From the NCBI GenBank assembly GCA_037783545.1, contig JBBELK010001517.1:1-64000 (forward strand): 64,000 nt of DNA. Reading direction: 5' to 3'. The stretch comes from Henricia sp. BOLD:AAB3569. Lineage: Eukaryota > Echinodermata > Asteroidea > Spinulosida > Echinasteridae. Within the stretch, counting starts at the first letter, position 1, and the number at the start of each line of letters is the position of its first letter. The notes under the pieces were generated by a model. It was given only the letters and a program-made list of their open reading frames with translations. It was not told the origin of the DNA and searched no databases. Shown one piece after another: positions 34,906 through 48,909 of this stretch. Made by a program: the position numbers and the translations under genes.

Positions 34906-34914
34906 TGCGCAATA

Positions 34915-35128
34915 AATTGCCGAGCCAAACTGCGGTGCGTTAACGACAGTCCGAATGACTGAGCATGCGCACAACTCAGGAGTACCCCAAAGAGGTGTGT
35001 ACAGACAGCCACGGTTTGCGTGAGAGCAGTCAGGAAGCCTCAACCCAGTTTTTTCTAAACTTTGAAATTTCTCTGCCATTTCCCGGCGAAAGTCTGTCAA
35101 TTTTTTATGACAAGTGCGCAATATAGAG
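34915..35128. repeat. Deleted satellite monomer (88-bp loss), copy 3
   Basis: Same GCGCAATA/AATTGCC junction as copies 1 and 2, preceded by a TTTTGTATG monomer as they are. Confidence 0.95.
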
Positions 35129-38100
35129 AGTTTAGGGCATGCAAAATTTGAAGTTCGTCGGAACATTTTTCGACCTCCAAATTTGCCGACGTTTGGACCA
35201 CACTTTGACCAAATTGCCGAGCCAAACTGCGGTGCGTTAACGACAGTCCGAATGACTGAGCATGCGCACAACTCAGGAGTACCCCAAAGAGGTGTGTACA
35301 GACAGCCACGGTTTGCGTGAGAGCAGTCAGGAAGCCTCAACCCAGTTTTTTCTAAACTTTGAAATTTCTCTGCCATTTCCCGGCGAAAGTCTGTCAATTT
35401 TTTATGACAAGTGCGCAATATAGAGAGTTTAGGGCATGCAAAATTTGAAGTTCGTCGGAACATTTTTCGACCTCCAAATTTGCCGACGTTTGGACCACAC
35501 TTTGACCAAATTGCCGAGCCAAACTGCGGTGCGTTAACGACAGTCCGAATGACTGAGCATGCGCACAACTCAGGAGTACCCCAAAGAGGTGTGTACAGAC
35601 AGCCACGGTTTGCGTGAGAGCAGTCAGGAAGCCTCAACCCAGTTTTTTCTAAACTTTGAAATTTCTCTGCCATTTCCCGGCGAAAGTCTGTCAATTTTTT
35701 ATGACAAGTGCGCAATATAGAGAGTTTAGGGCATGCACAATTTGAAGTTCGTCGGAACATTTTTCGACCTCCAAATTTGCCGACGTTTGGACCACACTTT
35801 GACCAAATTGCCGAGCCAAACTGCGGTGCGTTAACGACAGTCCGAATGACTGAGCATGCGCACAACTCAGGAGTACCCCAAAGAGGTGTGTACAGACAGC
35901 CACGGTTTGCGTGAGAGCAGTCAGGAAGCCTCAACCCAGTTTTTTCTAAACTTTGAAATTTCTCTGCCATTTCCCGGCGAAAGTCTGTCAATTTTTTATG
36001 ACAAGTGCGCAATATAGAGAGTTTAGGGCATGCAAAATTTGAAGTTCGTCGGAACATTTTTCGACCTCCAAATTTGCCGACGTTTGGACCACACTTTGAC
36101 CAAATTGCCGAGCCAAACTGCGGTGCGTTAACGACAGTCCGAATGACTGAGCATGCGCACAACTCAGGAGTACCCCAAAGAGGTGTGTACATACAGCCAC
36201 GGTTTGCGTGAGAGCAGTCAGGAAGCCTCAACCCAGTTTTTTCTAAACTTTGAAATTTCTCTGCCATTTCCCGGCGAAAGTCTGTCAATTTTTTATGACA
36301 AGTGCGCAATATAGAGAGTTTAGGGCATGCAAAATTTGAAGTTCGTCGGAACATTTTTCGACCTCCAAATTTGCCGACGTTTGGACCACACTTTGACCAA
36401 ATTGCCGAGCCAAACTGCGGTGCGTTAACGACAGTCCGAATGACTGAGCATGCGCACAACTCAGGAGTACCACAAAGAGGTGTGTACAGACAGCCACGGT
36501 TTGCGTGAGAGCAGTCAGGAAGCCTCAACCCAGTTTTTTCTAAACTTTGAAATTTCTCTGCCATTTCCCGGCGAAAGTCTGTCAATTTTTTATGACAAGT
36601 GCGCAATATAGAGAGTTTAGGGCATGCAAAATTTGAAGTTCGTCGGAACATTTTTCGACCTCCAAATTTGCCGACGTTTGGACCACACTTTGACCAAATT
36701 GCCGAGCCAAACTGCGGTGCGTTAACGACAGTCCGAATGACTGAGCATGCGCACAACTCAGGAGTACCCCAAAGAGGTGTGTACAGACAGCCACGGTTTG
36801 CGTGAGAGCAGTCAGGAAGCCTCAACCCAGTTTTTTCTAAACTTTGAAATTTCTCTGCCATTTCCCGGCGAAAGTCTGTCAATTTTTTATGACAAGTGCG
36901 CAATATAGAGAGTTTAGGGCATGCAAAATTTGAAGTTCGTCGGAACATTTTTCGACCTCCAAATTTGCCGACGTTTGGACCACACTTTGACCAAATTGCC
37001 GAGCCAAACTGCGGTGCGTTAACGACAGTCCGAATGACTGAGCATGCGCACAACTCAGGAGTACCCCAAAGAGGTGTGCACAGACAGCCACGGTTTGCGT
37101 GAGAGCAGTCAGGAAGCCTCAACCCAGTTTTTTCTAAACTTTGAAATTTCTCTGCCATTTCCCGACGAAAGTCTGTCAATTTTGTATGACAAGTGCGCAA
37201 TATAGAGAGTTTAGGGCATGCAAAATTTGAAGTTCGTCGGAACATTTTTCGACCTCCAAATTTGCCGACGTTTGGACCACACTTTGACCAAATTGCCGAG
37301 CCAAACTGCGGTGCGTTAACGACAGTCCGAATGACTGAGCATGCGCACAACTCAGGAGTACCCCAAAGAGGTGTGTACAGACAGCCACGGTTTGCGTGAG
37401 AGCAGTCAGGAAGCCTCAACCCAGTTTTTTCTAAACTTTGAAATTTCTCTGCCATTTCCCGGCGAAAGTCTGTCAATTTTTTTATGACAAGTGCGCAATA
37501 TAGAGAGTTTAGGGCATGCAAAATTTGAAGTTCGTCGGAACATTTTTCGACCTCCAAATTTGCCGACGTTTGGACCACACTTTGACCAAATTGCCGAGCC
37601 AAACTGCGGTGCGTTAACGACAGTCCGAATGACTGAGCATGCGCACAACTCAGGAGTACCCCAAAGAGGTGTGTACAGACAGCCACGGTTTGCGTGAGAG
37701 CAGTCAGGAAGCCTCAACCCAGTTTTTTCTAAACTTTGAAATTTCTCTGCCATTTCCCGGCGAAAGTCTGTCAATTTTTTATGACAAGTGCGCAATATAG
37801 AGAGTTTAGGGCATGCAAAATTTGAAGTTCGTCGGAACATTTTTCGACCTCCAAATTTGCCGACGTTTGGACCACACTTTGACCAAATTGCCGAGCCAAA
37901 CTGCGGTGCGTTAACGACAGTCCGAATGACTGAGCATGCGCACAACTCAGGAGTACCCCAAAGAGGTGTGTACAGACAGCCACGGTTTGCGTGAGAGCAG
38001 TCAGGAAGCCTCAACCCAGTTTTTTCTAAACTTTGAAATTTCTCTGCCATTTCCCGACGAAAGTCTGTCAATTTTGTATGACAAGTGCGCAATATAGAGA

Positions 38101-41100
38101 GTTTAGGGCATGCAAAATTTGAAGTTCGTCGGAACATTTTTCGACCTCCAAATTTGCCGACGTTTGGACCACACTTTGACCAAATTGCCGAGCCAAACTG
38201 CGGTGCGTTAACGACAGTCCGAATGACTGAGCATGCGCACAACTCAGGAGTACCCCAAAGAGGTGTGTACAGACAGCCACGGTTTGCGTGAGAGCAGTCA
38301 GGAAGCCTCAACCCAGTTTTTTCTAAACTTTGAAATTTCTCTGCCATTTCCCGGCGAAAGTCTGTCAATTTTTTATGACAAGTGCGCAATATAGAGAGTT
38401 TAGGGCATGCAAAATTTGAAGTTCGTCGGAACATTTTTCGACCTCCAAATTTGCCGACGTTTGGACCACACTTTGACCAAATTGCCGAGCCAAACTGCGG
38501 TGCGTTAACGACAGTCCGAATGACTGAGCATGCGCACAACTCAGGAGTACCCCAAAGAGGTGTGTACAGACAGCCACGGTTTGCGTGAGAGCAGTCAGGA
38601 AGCCTCAACCCAGTTTTTTCTAAACTTTGAAATTTCTCTGCCATTTCCCGGCGAAAGTCTGTCAATTTTTTATGACAAGTGCGCAATATAGAGAGTTTAG
38701 GGCATGCAAAATTTGAAGTTCGTCGGAACATTTTTCGACCTCCAAATTTGCCGACGTTTGGACCACACTTTGACCAAATTGCCGAGCCAAACTGCGGTGC
38801 GTTAACGACAGTCCGAATGACTGAGCATGCGCACAACTCAGGAGTACCCCAAAGAGGTGTGTACAGACAGCCACGGTTTGCGTGAGAGCAGTCAGGAAGC
38901 CTCAACCCAGTTTTTTCTAAACTTTGAAATTTCTCTGCCATTTCCCGGCGAAAGTCTGTCAATTTTTTATGACAAGTGCGCAATATAGAGAGTTTAGGGC
39001 ATGCACAATTTGAAGTTCGTCGGAACATTTTTCGACCTCCAAATTTGCCGACGTTTGGACCACACTTTGACCAAATTGCCGAGCCAAACTGCGGTGCGTT
39101 AACGACAGTCCGAATGACTGAGCATGCGCACAACTCAGGAGTACCCCAAAGAGGTGTGTACAGACAGCCACGGTTTGCGTGAGAGCAGTCAGGAAGCCTC
39201 AACCCAGTTTTTTCTAAACTTTGAAATTTCTCTGCCATTTCCCGGCGAAAGTCTGTCAATTTTTTATGACAAGTGCGCAATATAGAGAGTTTAGGGCATG
39301 CAAATTTGAAGTTCGTCGGAACATTTTTCGACCTCCAAATTTGCCGACGTTTGGACCACACTTTGACCAAATTGCCGAGCCAAACTGCGGTGCGTTAACG
39401 ACAGTCCGAATGACTGAGCATGCGCACAACTCAGGAGTACCCCAAAGAGGTGTGTACAGACAGCCACGGTTTGCGTGAGAGCAGTCAGGAAGCCTCAACC
39501 CAGTTTTTTCTAAACTTTGAAATTTCTCTGCCATTTCCTGGCGAAAGTCTGTCATTTTTTTTATGACAAGTGCGCAATATAGAGAGTTTAGGGCATGCAA
39601 AATTTGAAGTTCGTCGGAACATTTTTCGACCTCCAAATTTGCCGACGTTTGGACCACACTTTGACCAAATTGCCGAGCCAAACTGCGGTGCGTTAACGAC
39701 AGTCCGAATGACTGAGCATGCGCACAACTCAGGAGTACCCCAAAGAGGTGTGTACAGACAGCCACGGTTTGCGTGAGAGCAGTCAGGAAGCCTCAACCCA
39801 GTTTTTTCTAAACTTTGAAATTTCTCTGCCATTTCCCGGCGAAAGTCTGTCAATTTTTTATGACAAGTGCGCAATATAGAGAGTTTAGGGCATGCAAAAT
39901 TTGAAGTTCGTCGGAACATTTTTCGACCTCCAAATTTGCCGACGTTTGGACCACACTTTGACCAAATTGCCGAGCCAAACTGCGGTGCGTTAACGACAGT
40001 CCGAATGACTGAGCATGCGCACAACTCAGGAGTACCCCAAAGAGGTGTGTACAGACAGCCACGGTTTGCGTGAGAGCAGTCAGGAAGCCTCAACCCAGTT
40101 TTTTCTAAACTTTGAAATTTCTCTGCCATTTCCCGGCGAAAGTCTGTCAATTTTTTATGACAAGTGCGCAATAAATTGCCGAGCCAAACTGCGGTGCGTT
40201 AACGACAGTCCGAATGACTGAGCATGCGCACAACTCAGGAGTACCCCAAAGAGGTGTGTACAGACAGCCACGGTTTGCGTGAGAGCAGTCAGGAAGCCTC
40301 AACCCAGTTTTTTCTAAACTTTGAAATTTCTCTGCCATTTCCCGGCGAAAGTCTGTCAATTTTTTATGACAAGTGCGCAATATAGAGAGTTTAGGGCATG
40401 CAAAATTTGAAGTTCGTCGGAACATTTTTCGACCTCCAAATTTGCCGACGTTTGGACCACACTTTGACCAAATTGCCGAGCCAAACTGCGGTGCGTTAAC
40501 GACAGTCCGAATGACTGAGCATGCGCACAACTCAGGAGTACCCCAAAGAGGTGTGTACAGACAGCCACGGTTTGCGTGAGAGCAGTCAGGAAGCCTCAGC
40601 CCAGTTTTTTCTAAACTTTGAAATTTCTCTGCCATTTCCCGGCGAAAGTCTGTCAATTTTGTATGACAAGTGCGCAATATAGAGAGTTTAGGGCATGCAA
40701 AATTTGAAGTTCGTCGGAACATTTTTCGACCTCCAAATTTGCCGACGTTTGGACCACACTTTGACCAAATTGCCGAGCCAAACTGCGGTGCGTTAACGAC
40801 AGTCCGAATGACTGAGCATGCGCACAACTCAGGAGTACCCCAAAGAGGTGTGTACAGACAGCCACGGTTTGCGTGAGAGCAGTCAGGAAGCCTCAACCCA
40901 GTTTTTTCTAAACTTTGAAATTTCTCTGCCATTTCCCGGCGAAAGTCTGTCAATTTTTTATGACAAGTGCGCAATATAGAGAGTTTAGGGCATGCAAAAT
41001 TTGAAGTTCGTCGGAACATTTTTCGACCTCCAAATTTGCCGACGTTTGGACCACACTTTGACCAAATTGCCGAGCCAAACTGCGGTGCGTTAACGACAGT

Positions 41101-43352
41101 CCGAATGACTGAGCATGCGCACAACTCAGGAGTACCACAAAGAGGTGTGTACAGACAGCCACGGTTTGCGTGAGAGCAGTCAGGAAGCCTCAACCCAGTT
41201 TTTTCTAAACTTTGAAATTTCTCTGCCATTTCCCGGCGAAAGTCTGTCAATTTTTTATGACAAGTGCGCAATATAGAGAGTTTAGGGCATGCAAAATTTG
41301 AAGTTCGTCGGAACATTTTTCGACCTCCAAATTTGCCGACGTTTGGACCACACTTTGACCAAATTGCCGAGCCAAACTGCGGTGCGTTAACGACAGTCCG
41401 AATGACTGAGCATGCGCACAACTCAGGAGTACCCCAAAGAGGTGTGTACAGACAGCCACGGTTTGCGTGAGAGCAGTCAGGAAGCCTCAACCCAGTTTTT
41501 TCTAAACTTTGAAATTTCTCTGCCATTTCCCGGCGAAAGTCTGTCAATTTTTTATGACAAGTGCGCAATATAGAGAGTTTAGGGCATGCAAAATTTGAAG
41601 TTCGTCGGAACATTTTTCGACCTCCAAATTTGCCGACGTTTGGACCACACTTTGACCAAATTGCCGAGCCAAACTGCGGTGCGTTAACGACAGTCCGAAT
41701 GACTGAGCATGCGCACAACTCAGGAGTACCCCAAAGAGGTGTGTACATACAGCCACGGTTTGCGTGAGAGCAGTCAGGAAGCCTCAACCCAGTTTTTTCT
41801 AAACTTTGAAATTTCTCTGCCATTTCCCGGCGAAAGTCTGTCAATTTTTTATGACAAGTGCGCAATATAGAGAGTTTAGGGCATGCAAAATTTGAAGTTC
41901 GTCGGAACATTTTTCGACCTCCAAATTTGCCGACGTTTGGACCACACTTTGACCAAATTGCCGAGCCAAACTGCGGTGCGTTAACGACAGTCCGAATGAC
42001 TGAGCATGCGCACAACTCAGGAGTACCCCAAAGAGGTGTGTACAGACAGCCACGGTTTGCGTGAGAGCAGTCAGGAAGCCTCAACCCAGTTTTTTCTAAA
42101 CTTTGAAATTTCTCTGCCATTTCCCGGCGAAAGTCTGTCAATTTTGTATGACAAGTGCGCAATATAGAGAGTTTAGGGCATGCAAAATTTGAAGTTCGTC
42201 GGAACATTTTTCGACCTCCAAATTTGCCGACGTTTGGACCACACTTTGACCAAATTGCCGAGCCAAACTGCGGTGCGTTAACGACAGTCCGAATGACTGA
42301 GCATGCGCACAACTCAGGAGTACCCCAAAGAGGTGTGTACAGACAGCCACGGTTTGCGTGAGAGCAGTCAGGAAGCCTCAACCCAGTTTTTTCTAAACTT
42401 TGAAATTTCTCTGCCATTTCCCGGCGAAAGTCTGTCAATTTTTTATGACAAGTGCGCAATATAGAGAGTTTAGGGCATGCAAAATTTGAAGTTCGTCGGA
42501 ACATTTTTCGACCTCCAAATTTGCCGACGTTTGGACCACACTTTGACCAAATTGCCGAGCCAAACTGCGGTGCGTTAACGACAGTCCGAATGACTGAGCA
42601 TGCGCACAACTCAGGAGTACCCCAAAGAGGTGTGTACAGACAGCCACGGTTTGCGTGAGAGCAGTCAGGAAGCCTCAACCCAGTTTTTTCTAAACTTTGA
42701 AATTTCTCTGCCATTTCCCGGCGAAAGTCTGTCAATTTTTTATGACAAGTGCGCAATATAGAGAGTTTAGGGCATGCACAATTTGAAGTTCGTCGGAACA
42801 TTTTTCGACCTCCAAATTTGCCGACGTTTGGACCACACTTTGACCAAATTGCCGAGCCAAACTGCGGTGCGTTAACGACAGTCCGAATGACTGAGCATGC
42901 GCACAACTCAGGAGTACCCCAAAGAGGTGTGTACAGACAGCCACGGTTTGCGTGAGAGCAGTCAGGAAGCCTCAACCCAGTTTTTTCTAAACTTTGAAAT
43001 TTCTCTGCCATTTCCCGGCGAAAGTCTGTCAATTTTGTATGACAAGTGCGCAATATAGAGAGTTTAGGGCATGCAAAATTTGAAGTTCGTCGGAACATTT
43101 TTCGACCTCCAAATTTGCCGACGTTTGGACCACACTTTGACCAAATTGCCGAGCCAAACTGCGGTGCGTTAACGACAGTCCGAATGACTGAGCATGCGCA
43201 CAACTCAGGAGTACCCCAAAGAGGTGTGTACAGACAGCCACGGTTTGCGTGAGAGCAGTCAGGAAGCCTCAACCCAGTTTTTTCTAAACTTTGAAATTTC
43301 TCTGCCATTTCCCGGCGAAAGTCTGTCAATTTTTTATGACAAGTGCGCAATA
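35129..43352. repeat. Satellite with TACATAC, TACCACAAAG, TTTTGTATG and GCACAATTT variants
   Basis: Indel-poor monomers in which four markers recur in changing order: GCACAATTT near 35738, 39005 and 42779; TACATAC at 36192 and 41748; TACCACAAAG near 36471 and 41136; TTTTGTATG near 37184, 38076, 40662, 42146 and 43037. CCCGACG (near 37164 and 38056) marks a three-monomer repeat of about 892 bp. A GCAAATTTG one-base deletion near 39302 and GTCATTTTTTTT near 39552 match monomers elsewhere (11573 and the 50-55 kb region). I see no single clean higher-order period here. Confidence 0.7.
40174..40387. repeat. Deleted satellite monomer (88-bp loss), copy 4
   Basis: Same GCGCAATA/AATTGCC junction. 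Here the preceding monomer lacks the TTTTGTATG marker. Confidence 0.95.
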
Positions 43353-43567
43353 AATTGCCGAGCCAAACTGCGGTGCGTTAACGACAGTCCGAATGACTGA
43401 GCATGCGCACAACTCAGGAGTACCCCAAAGAGGTGTGTACAGACAGCCACGGTTTGCGTGAGAGCAGTCAGGAAGCCCTCAACCCAGTTTTTTCTAAACT
43501 TTGAAATTTCTCTGCCATTTCCCGGCGAAAGTCTGTCAATTTTTTATGACAAGTGCGCAATATAGAG
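43353..43567. repeat. Deleted satellite monomer (88-bp loss), copy 5
   Basis: Same GCGCAATA/AATTGCC junction. One extra C (GAAGCCCTC) begins the indel-rich zone that follows, and another extra C falls at the monomer end. Confidence 0.93.
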
Positions 43568-46500
43568 CAGTTCTAGGGCATGCAAAATTTGAAGTTCGTC
43601 GGAACATTTTTCGACCTCCAAATTTGCCGACGTTTGGACCACACTTTGACCAAATTGCCGAGCCAAACTGCGGTGCGGTTAACGACAGTCCGAATGACTG
43701 AGCATGCGCACAACTCAGGAGTACCCAAAGAGGTGTGTACAGACAGCCACGGTTGTGCGTGAGAGCAGTCAGGAAGCCTCAACCCAGTTTTTTCTAAACT
43801 TTGAAATTTCTCTGCCATTTCCCGGCGAAAGTCTGTCAATTTTTTATGACAACGTGCGCAATATAGAGAGTTTAGGGCATGCAAAATTTGAAGTTCGTCG
43901 GAACATTTTTCGACCTCCAAATTTGCCGACGTTTGGACCACACTTTGACCAAATTGCCGAGCCAAACTGCGGTGCGTTAACGACAGTCCGAATGACTGAG
44001 CATGCGCACAACTCAGGAGTACCCCAAAGAGGTGTGTACAGACAGCCACGGTTTGTGTGAGAGCAGTCAGGAAGCCTCAACCCAGTTTTTTTCTAAACTT
44101 TGAAATTTCTCTGCCATTTCCCGGCGAAAGTCTGTCAATTTTTTATGACAAGTGCGCAATATAGAGAGTTTAGGGCATGCAAAATTTGAAGTTCGTCGGA
44201 ACATTTTTCGACCTCCAAATTTGCCGACGTTTGGACCACACTTTGACCAAATTGCCGAGCCAAACTGCGGTGCGTTAACGACAGTCCGAATGACTGAGCA
44301 TGCGCACAACTCAGGAGTACCCCAAAGAGGTGTGTACAGACAGCCACGGTTTGCGTGAGAGCAGTCAGGAAGCCTCAATCCAGTTTTTTCTAAACTTTGA
44401 AATTTCTCTGCCATTTCCCGGCGAAAGTCTGTCAATTTTTTATGACAAGTGCGCAATATAGAGAGTTTAGGGCATGCAAAATTTGAAGTTCGTCGGAACA
44501 TTTTTCGACCTTTAAATTTGCCGACGTTTGGACCACACTTTGACCAAATTGCCGAGCCAAACTGCGGTGCGTTAACGACAGTCCGAATGACTGAGCATGC
44601 GCACAACTCAGGAGTACCCCAAAGAGGTGTGTACAGACAGCCACGGTTTGCGTGAGAGCAGTCAGGAAGCCTCAACCAGTTTTTTCTAAACTTTGAAATT
44701 TCTCTGCCATTTCCTGGCGAAAGTCTGTCATTTTTTTATGACAAGTGCGCAATTATAGAGAGTTTAGGGCATGCAAATTTGAAGTTCGTCGGAACATTTT
44801 TCGACCTCCAAATTTTCCGACGTTTGGACCACACTTTGACCAAATTGCCGAGCCAAACTGCGGTGCGTTAACGACAGTCCGAATGACTGAGCATGCGCAC
44901 AACTCAGGAGTACCCCAAAGAGGTGTGTACAGACAGCCACGGTTTGCGTGAGAGCAGTCAGGAAGCCTCAACCCAGTTTTTTCTAAACTTTGAAATTTCT
45001 CTGCCATTTCCCGGCGAAAGTCTGTCAATTTTTTATGACAAGTGCGCAATATAGAGAGTTTAGGGCATGCAAAATTTGAAGTTCGTCGGAACATTTTCGA
45101 CCTCCAAATTTGCCGACGTTTGGACCACACTTTGACCAAATTGCCGAGCCAAACTGCGGTGCGTTAACGACAGTCCGAATGACTGAGCATGCGCACAACT
45201 CAGGAGTACCCCAAAGAGGTGTGTACAGACAGCCACGGTTTGCGTGAGAGCAGTCAGGAAGCCTCAACCCAGTTTTTTCTAAACTTTGAAATTTCTCTGC
45301 CATTTCCCGGCGAAAGTCTGTCAATTTTTTATGACAAGTGCGCAATATAGAGAGTTTAGGGCATGCAAAATTTGAAGTTCGTCGGAACATTTTTCGACCT
45401 CCAAATTTGCCGACGTTTCGGACCACACTTTGACCAAATGGCCGAGCCAAACTGCGGTGCGTTAACGACAGTCCGAATGACTGAGCATGCGCACAACTCA
45501 GGAGTACCCCAAAGAGGTGTGTACAGACAGCCACGGTTTGCGTGAGAGCAGTCAGGAAGCCTCAACCCAGTTTTTTCTAAACTTTGAAATTTCTCTGCTC
45601 ATTTCCCGGCGAAAGTCTGTCAATTTTTTATGACAAGTGCGCAATATAGAGAGTTTAGGGCATGCAAAATTTGAAGTTCGTCGGAACATTTTTCGACCTC
45701 CAAATTTGCCGACGTTTGGACCACACTTTGACCAAATTGCCGAGCCAAACTGCGGTGCGTTAACGACAGTCCGAATGACTGAGCATGCGCACAACTCAGG
45801 AGTACCCCAAAGAGGTGTGTACAGACAGCCACGGTTTGCGTGAGAGCAGTCAGGAAGCCTCAGCCCAGTTTTTCTAAACTTTGAAATTTCTCTGCCATTC
45901 CCGGCGAAAGTCTGTCAATTTTTTATGACAAGTGCGCAATATAGAGAGTTTAGGGCATGCAAAATTTGAAGTTCGTCGGAACATTTTTCGACCTCCAAAT
46001 TTGCCGACGTTTGGACCACACTTTGACCAAATGGCCGAGCCAAACTGCGGTGCGTTAACGACAGTCCGAATGACTGAGCATGCGCACAACTCAGGAGTAC
46101 CCCAAAGAGGTGTGTACAGACAGCCACGGTTTGCGTGAGAGCAGTCAGGAAGCCTCAACCCAGTTTGTTCTAAACTTTGAAATTTCTCTGCCATTTCCCG
46201 GCGAAAGTCTGTCAATTTTTATGACAAGTGCGCAATATAGAGAGTTTAGGGCATGCAAAATTTGAAGTTCGTCGGAACATTTTTCGACCTCCAAATTTGC
46301 CGACGTTTGGACCACACTTTGACCAAATTGCCGAGCCAAACTGCGGTGCGTTAACGACAGTCCGAATGACTGAGCATGCGCACAACTCAGGAGTACCCCA
46401 AAGAGGTGTGTACAGACAGCCACGGTTTGCGTGAGAGCAGTCAGGAAGCCTCAACCCTGTTTTTTCTAAACTTTGAAATTTCTCTGCCATTTCCCGGCGA

Positions 46501-46700
46501 AAGTCTGTCAATTTTTTATGACAAGTGCGCAATATAGAGAGTTTAGGGCATGCAAAATTTGAAGTTCGTCGGAACATTTTTCGACCTCCAAATTTGCCGA
46601 CGTTTCGACCACACTTTGACCAAATTGCCGAGCCAAACTGCGGTGCGTTAACGACAGTCCGAATGACTGAGCATGCGCACAACTCAGGAGTACCCAAAGA
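43470..46700. repeat. Indel-rich satellite zone, internal
   Basis: About eighteen one-base length differences fall in 3.2 kb (for example near 43476, 43568, 43574, 43678, 43724, 43755, 43853, 44674, 44755, 44775, 45095, 45419, 45599, 45871, 45898, 46217 and 46694), flanked by long stretches with almost none. The changes are scattered over the monomer and mostly not shared between neighbours. This may be poorly supported consensus, such as a join or low-coverage stretch in a long-read assembly, or a less homogenised patch. Confidence 0.8.
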
Positions 46701-48909
46701 GGTGTGTACAGACAGCCACGGTTTGCGTGAGAGCAGTCAGGAAGCCTCAACCCAGTTTTTTCTAAACTTTGAAATTTCTCTGCCATTTCCCGGCGAAAGT
46801 CTGTCAATTTTTTATGACAAGTGCGCAATATAGAGAGTTTAGGGCATGCAAAATTTGAAGTTCGTCGGAACATTTTTCGACCTCCAAATTTGCCGACGTT
46901 TGGACCACACTTTGACCAAATTGCCGAGCCAAACTGCGGTGCGTTAACGACAGTCCGAATGACTGAGCATGCGCACAACTCAGGAGTACCCCAAAGAGGT
47001 GTGTACAGACAGCCACGGTTTGCGTGAGAGCAGTCAGGAAGCCTCAGCCCAGTTTTTTCTAAACTTTGAAATTTCTCTGCCATTTCCCGGCGAAAGTCTG
47101 TCAATTTTTTATGACAAGTGCGCAATATAGAGAGTTTAGGGCATGCAAAATTTGAAGTTCGTCGGAACATTTTTCGACCTCCAAATTTGCCGACGTTTGG
47201 ACCACACTTTGACCAAATTGCCGAGCCAAACTGCGGTGCGTTAACGACAGTCCGAATGACTGAGCATGCGCACAACTCAGGAGTACCCCAAAGAGGTGTG
47301 TACAGACAGCCACGGTTTGCGTGAGAGCAGTCAGGAAGCCTCAACCCAGTTTTTTCTAAACTTTGAAATTTCTCTGCCATTTCCCGGCGAAAGTCTGTCA
47401 ATTTTTTATGACAAGTGCGCAATATAGAGAGTTTAGGGCATGCAAAATTTGAAGTTCGTCGGAACATTTTTCGACCTCCAAATTTGCCGACGTTTGGACC
47501 ACACTTTGACCAAATTGCCGAGCCAAACTGCGGTGCGTTAACGACAGTCCGAATGACTGAGCATGCGCACAACTCAGGAGTACCCCAAAGAGGTGTGTAC
47601 AGACAGCCACGGTTTGCGTGAGAGCAGTCAGGAAGCCTCAACCCAGTTTTTTCTAAACTTTGAAATTTCTCTGCCATTTCCCGGCGAAAGTCTGTCAATT
47701 TTTTATGACAAGTGCGCAATATAGAGAGTTTAGGGCATGCAAAATTTGAAGTTCGTCGGAACATTTTTCGACCTCCAAATTTGCCGACGTTTGGACCACA
47801 CTTTGACCAAATTGCCGAGCCAAACTGCGGTGCGTTAACGACAGTCCGAATGACTGAGCATGCGCACAACTCAGGAGTACCCCAAAGAGGTGTGTACAGA
47901 CAGCCACGGTTTGCGTGAGAGCAGTCAGGAAGCCTCAACCCAGTTTTTTCTAAACTTTGAAATTTCTCTGCCATTTCCCGGCGAAAGTCTGTCAATTTTT
48001 TATGACAAGTGCGCAATATAGAGAGTTTAGGGCATGCAAAATTTGAAGTTCGTCGGAACATTTTTCGACCTCCAAATTTGCCGACGTTTGGACCACACTT
48101 TGACCAAATTGCCGAGCCAAACTGCGGTGCGTTAACGACAGTCCGAATGACTGAGCATGCGCACAACTCAGGAGTACCCCAAAGAGGTGTGTACATACAG
48201 CCACGGTTTGCGTGAAAGCAGTCAGGAAGCCTCAACCCAATTTTTTCTAAACTTTGAAATTTCTCTGCCATTTCCCGGCGAAAGTCTGTCAATTTTTTAT
48301 GACAAGTGCGCAATATAGAGAGTTTAGGGCATGCAAAATTTGAAGTTCGTCGGAACATTTTTCGACCTCCAAATTTGCCGACGTTTGGACCACACTTTGA
48401 CCAAATTGCCGAGCCAAACTGCGGTGCGTTAACGACAGTCCGAATGACTGAGCATGCGCACAACTCAGGAGTACCCCAAAGAGGTGTGTACAGACAGCCA
48501 CGGTTTGCGTGAGAGCAGTCAGGAAGCCTCAACCCAGTTTTTTCTAAACTTTGAAATTTCTCTGCCATTTCCCGGCGAAAGTCTGTCAATTTTGTATGAC
48601 AAGTGCGCAATATAGAGAGTTTAGGGCATGCAAAATTTGAAGTTCGTCGGAACATTTTTCGACCTCCAAATTTGCCGACGTTTGGACCACACTTTGACCA
48701 AATTGCCGAGCCAAACTGCGGTGCGTTAACGACAGTCCGAATGACTGAGCATGCGCACAACTCAGGAGTACCCCAAAGAGGTGTGTACAGACAGCCACGG
48801 TTTGCGTGAGAGCAGTCAGGAAGCCTCAACCCAGTTTTTTCTAAACTTTGAAATTTCTCTGCCATTTCCCGGCGAAAGTCTGTCAATTTTTTATGACAAG
48901 TGCGCAATA
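46701..48909. repeat. Satellite, mostly standard monomers before deleted copy 6
   Basis: Near-identical monomers with few markers: CCTCAGCCC near 47047, TACATAC at 48196 with adjacent private changes near 48215 and 48240, and TTTTGTATG near 48594. Confidence 0.85.

Noticed and set aside
30374-34912. Very long minus-strand open frame (about 1500 codons) as a repeat protein gene
   Set aside because: It follows from a 297-bp period (99 codons) with one stop-free frame. Common variants are nearly all amino-acid-changing, frameshifting T runs are fixed in the array, and no promoter, splice structure or recognisable domain is seen.
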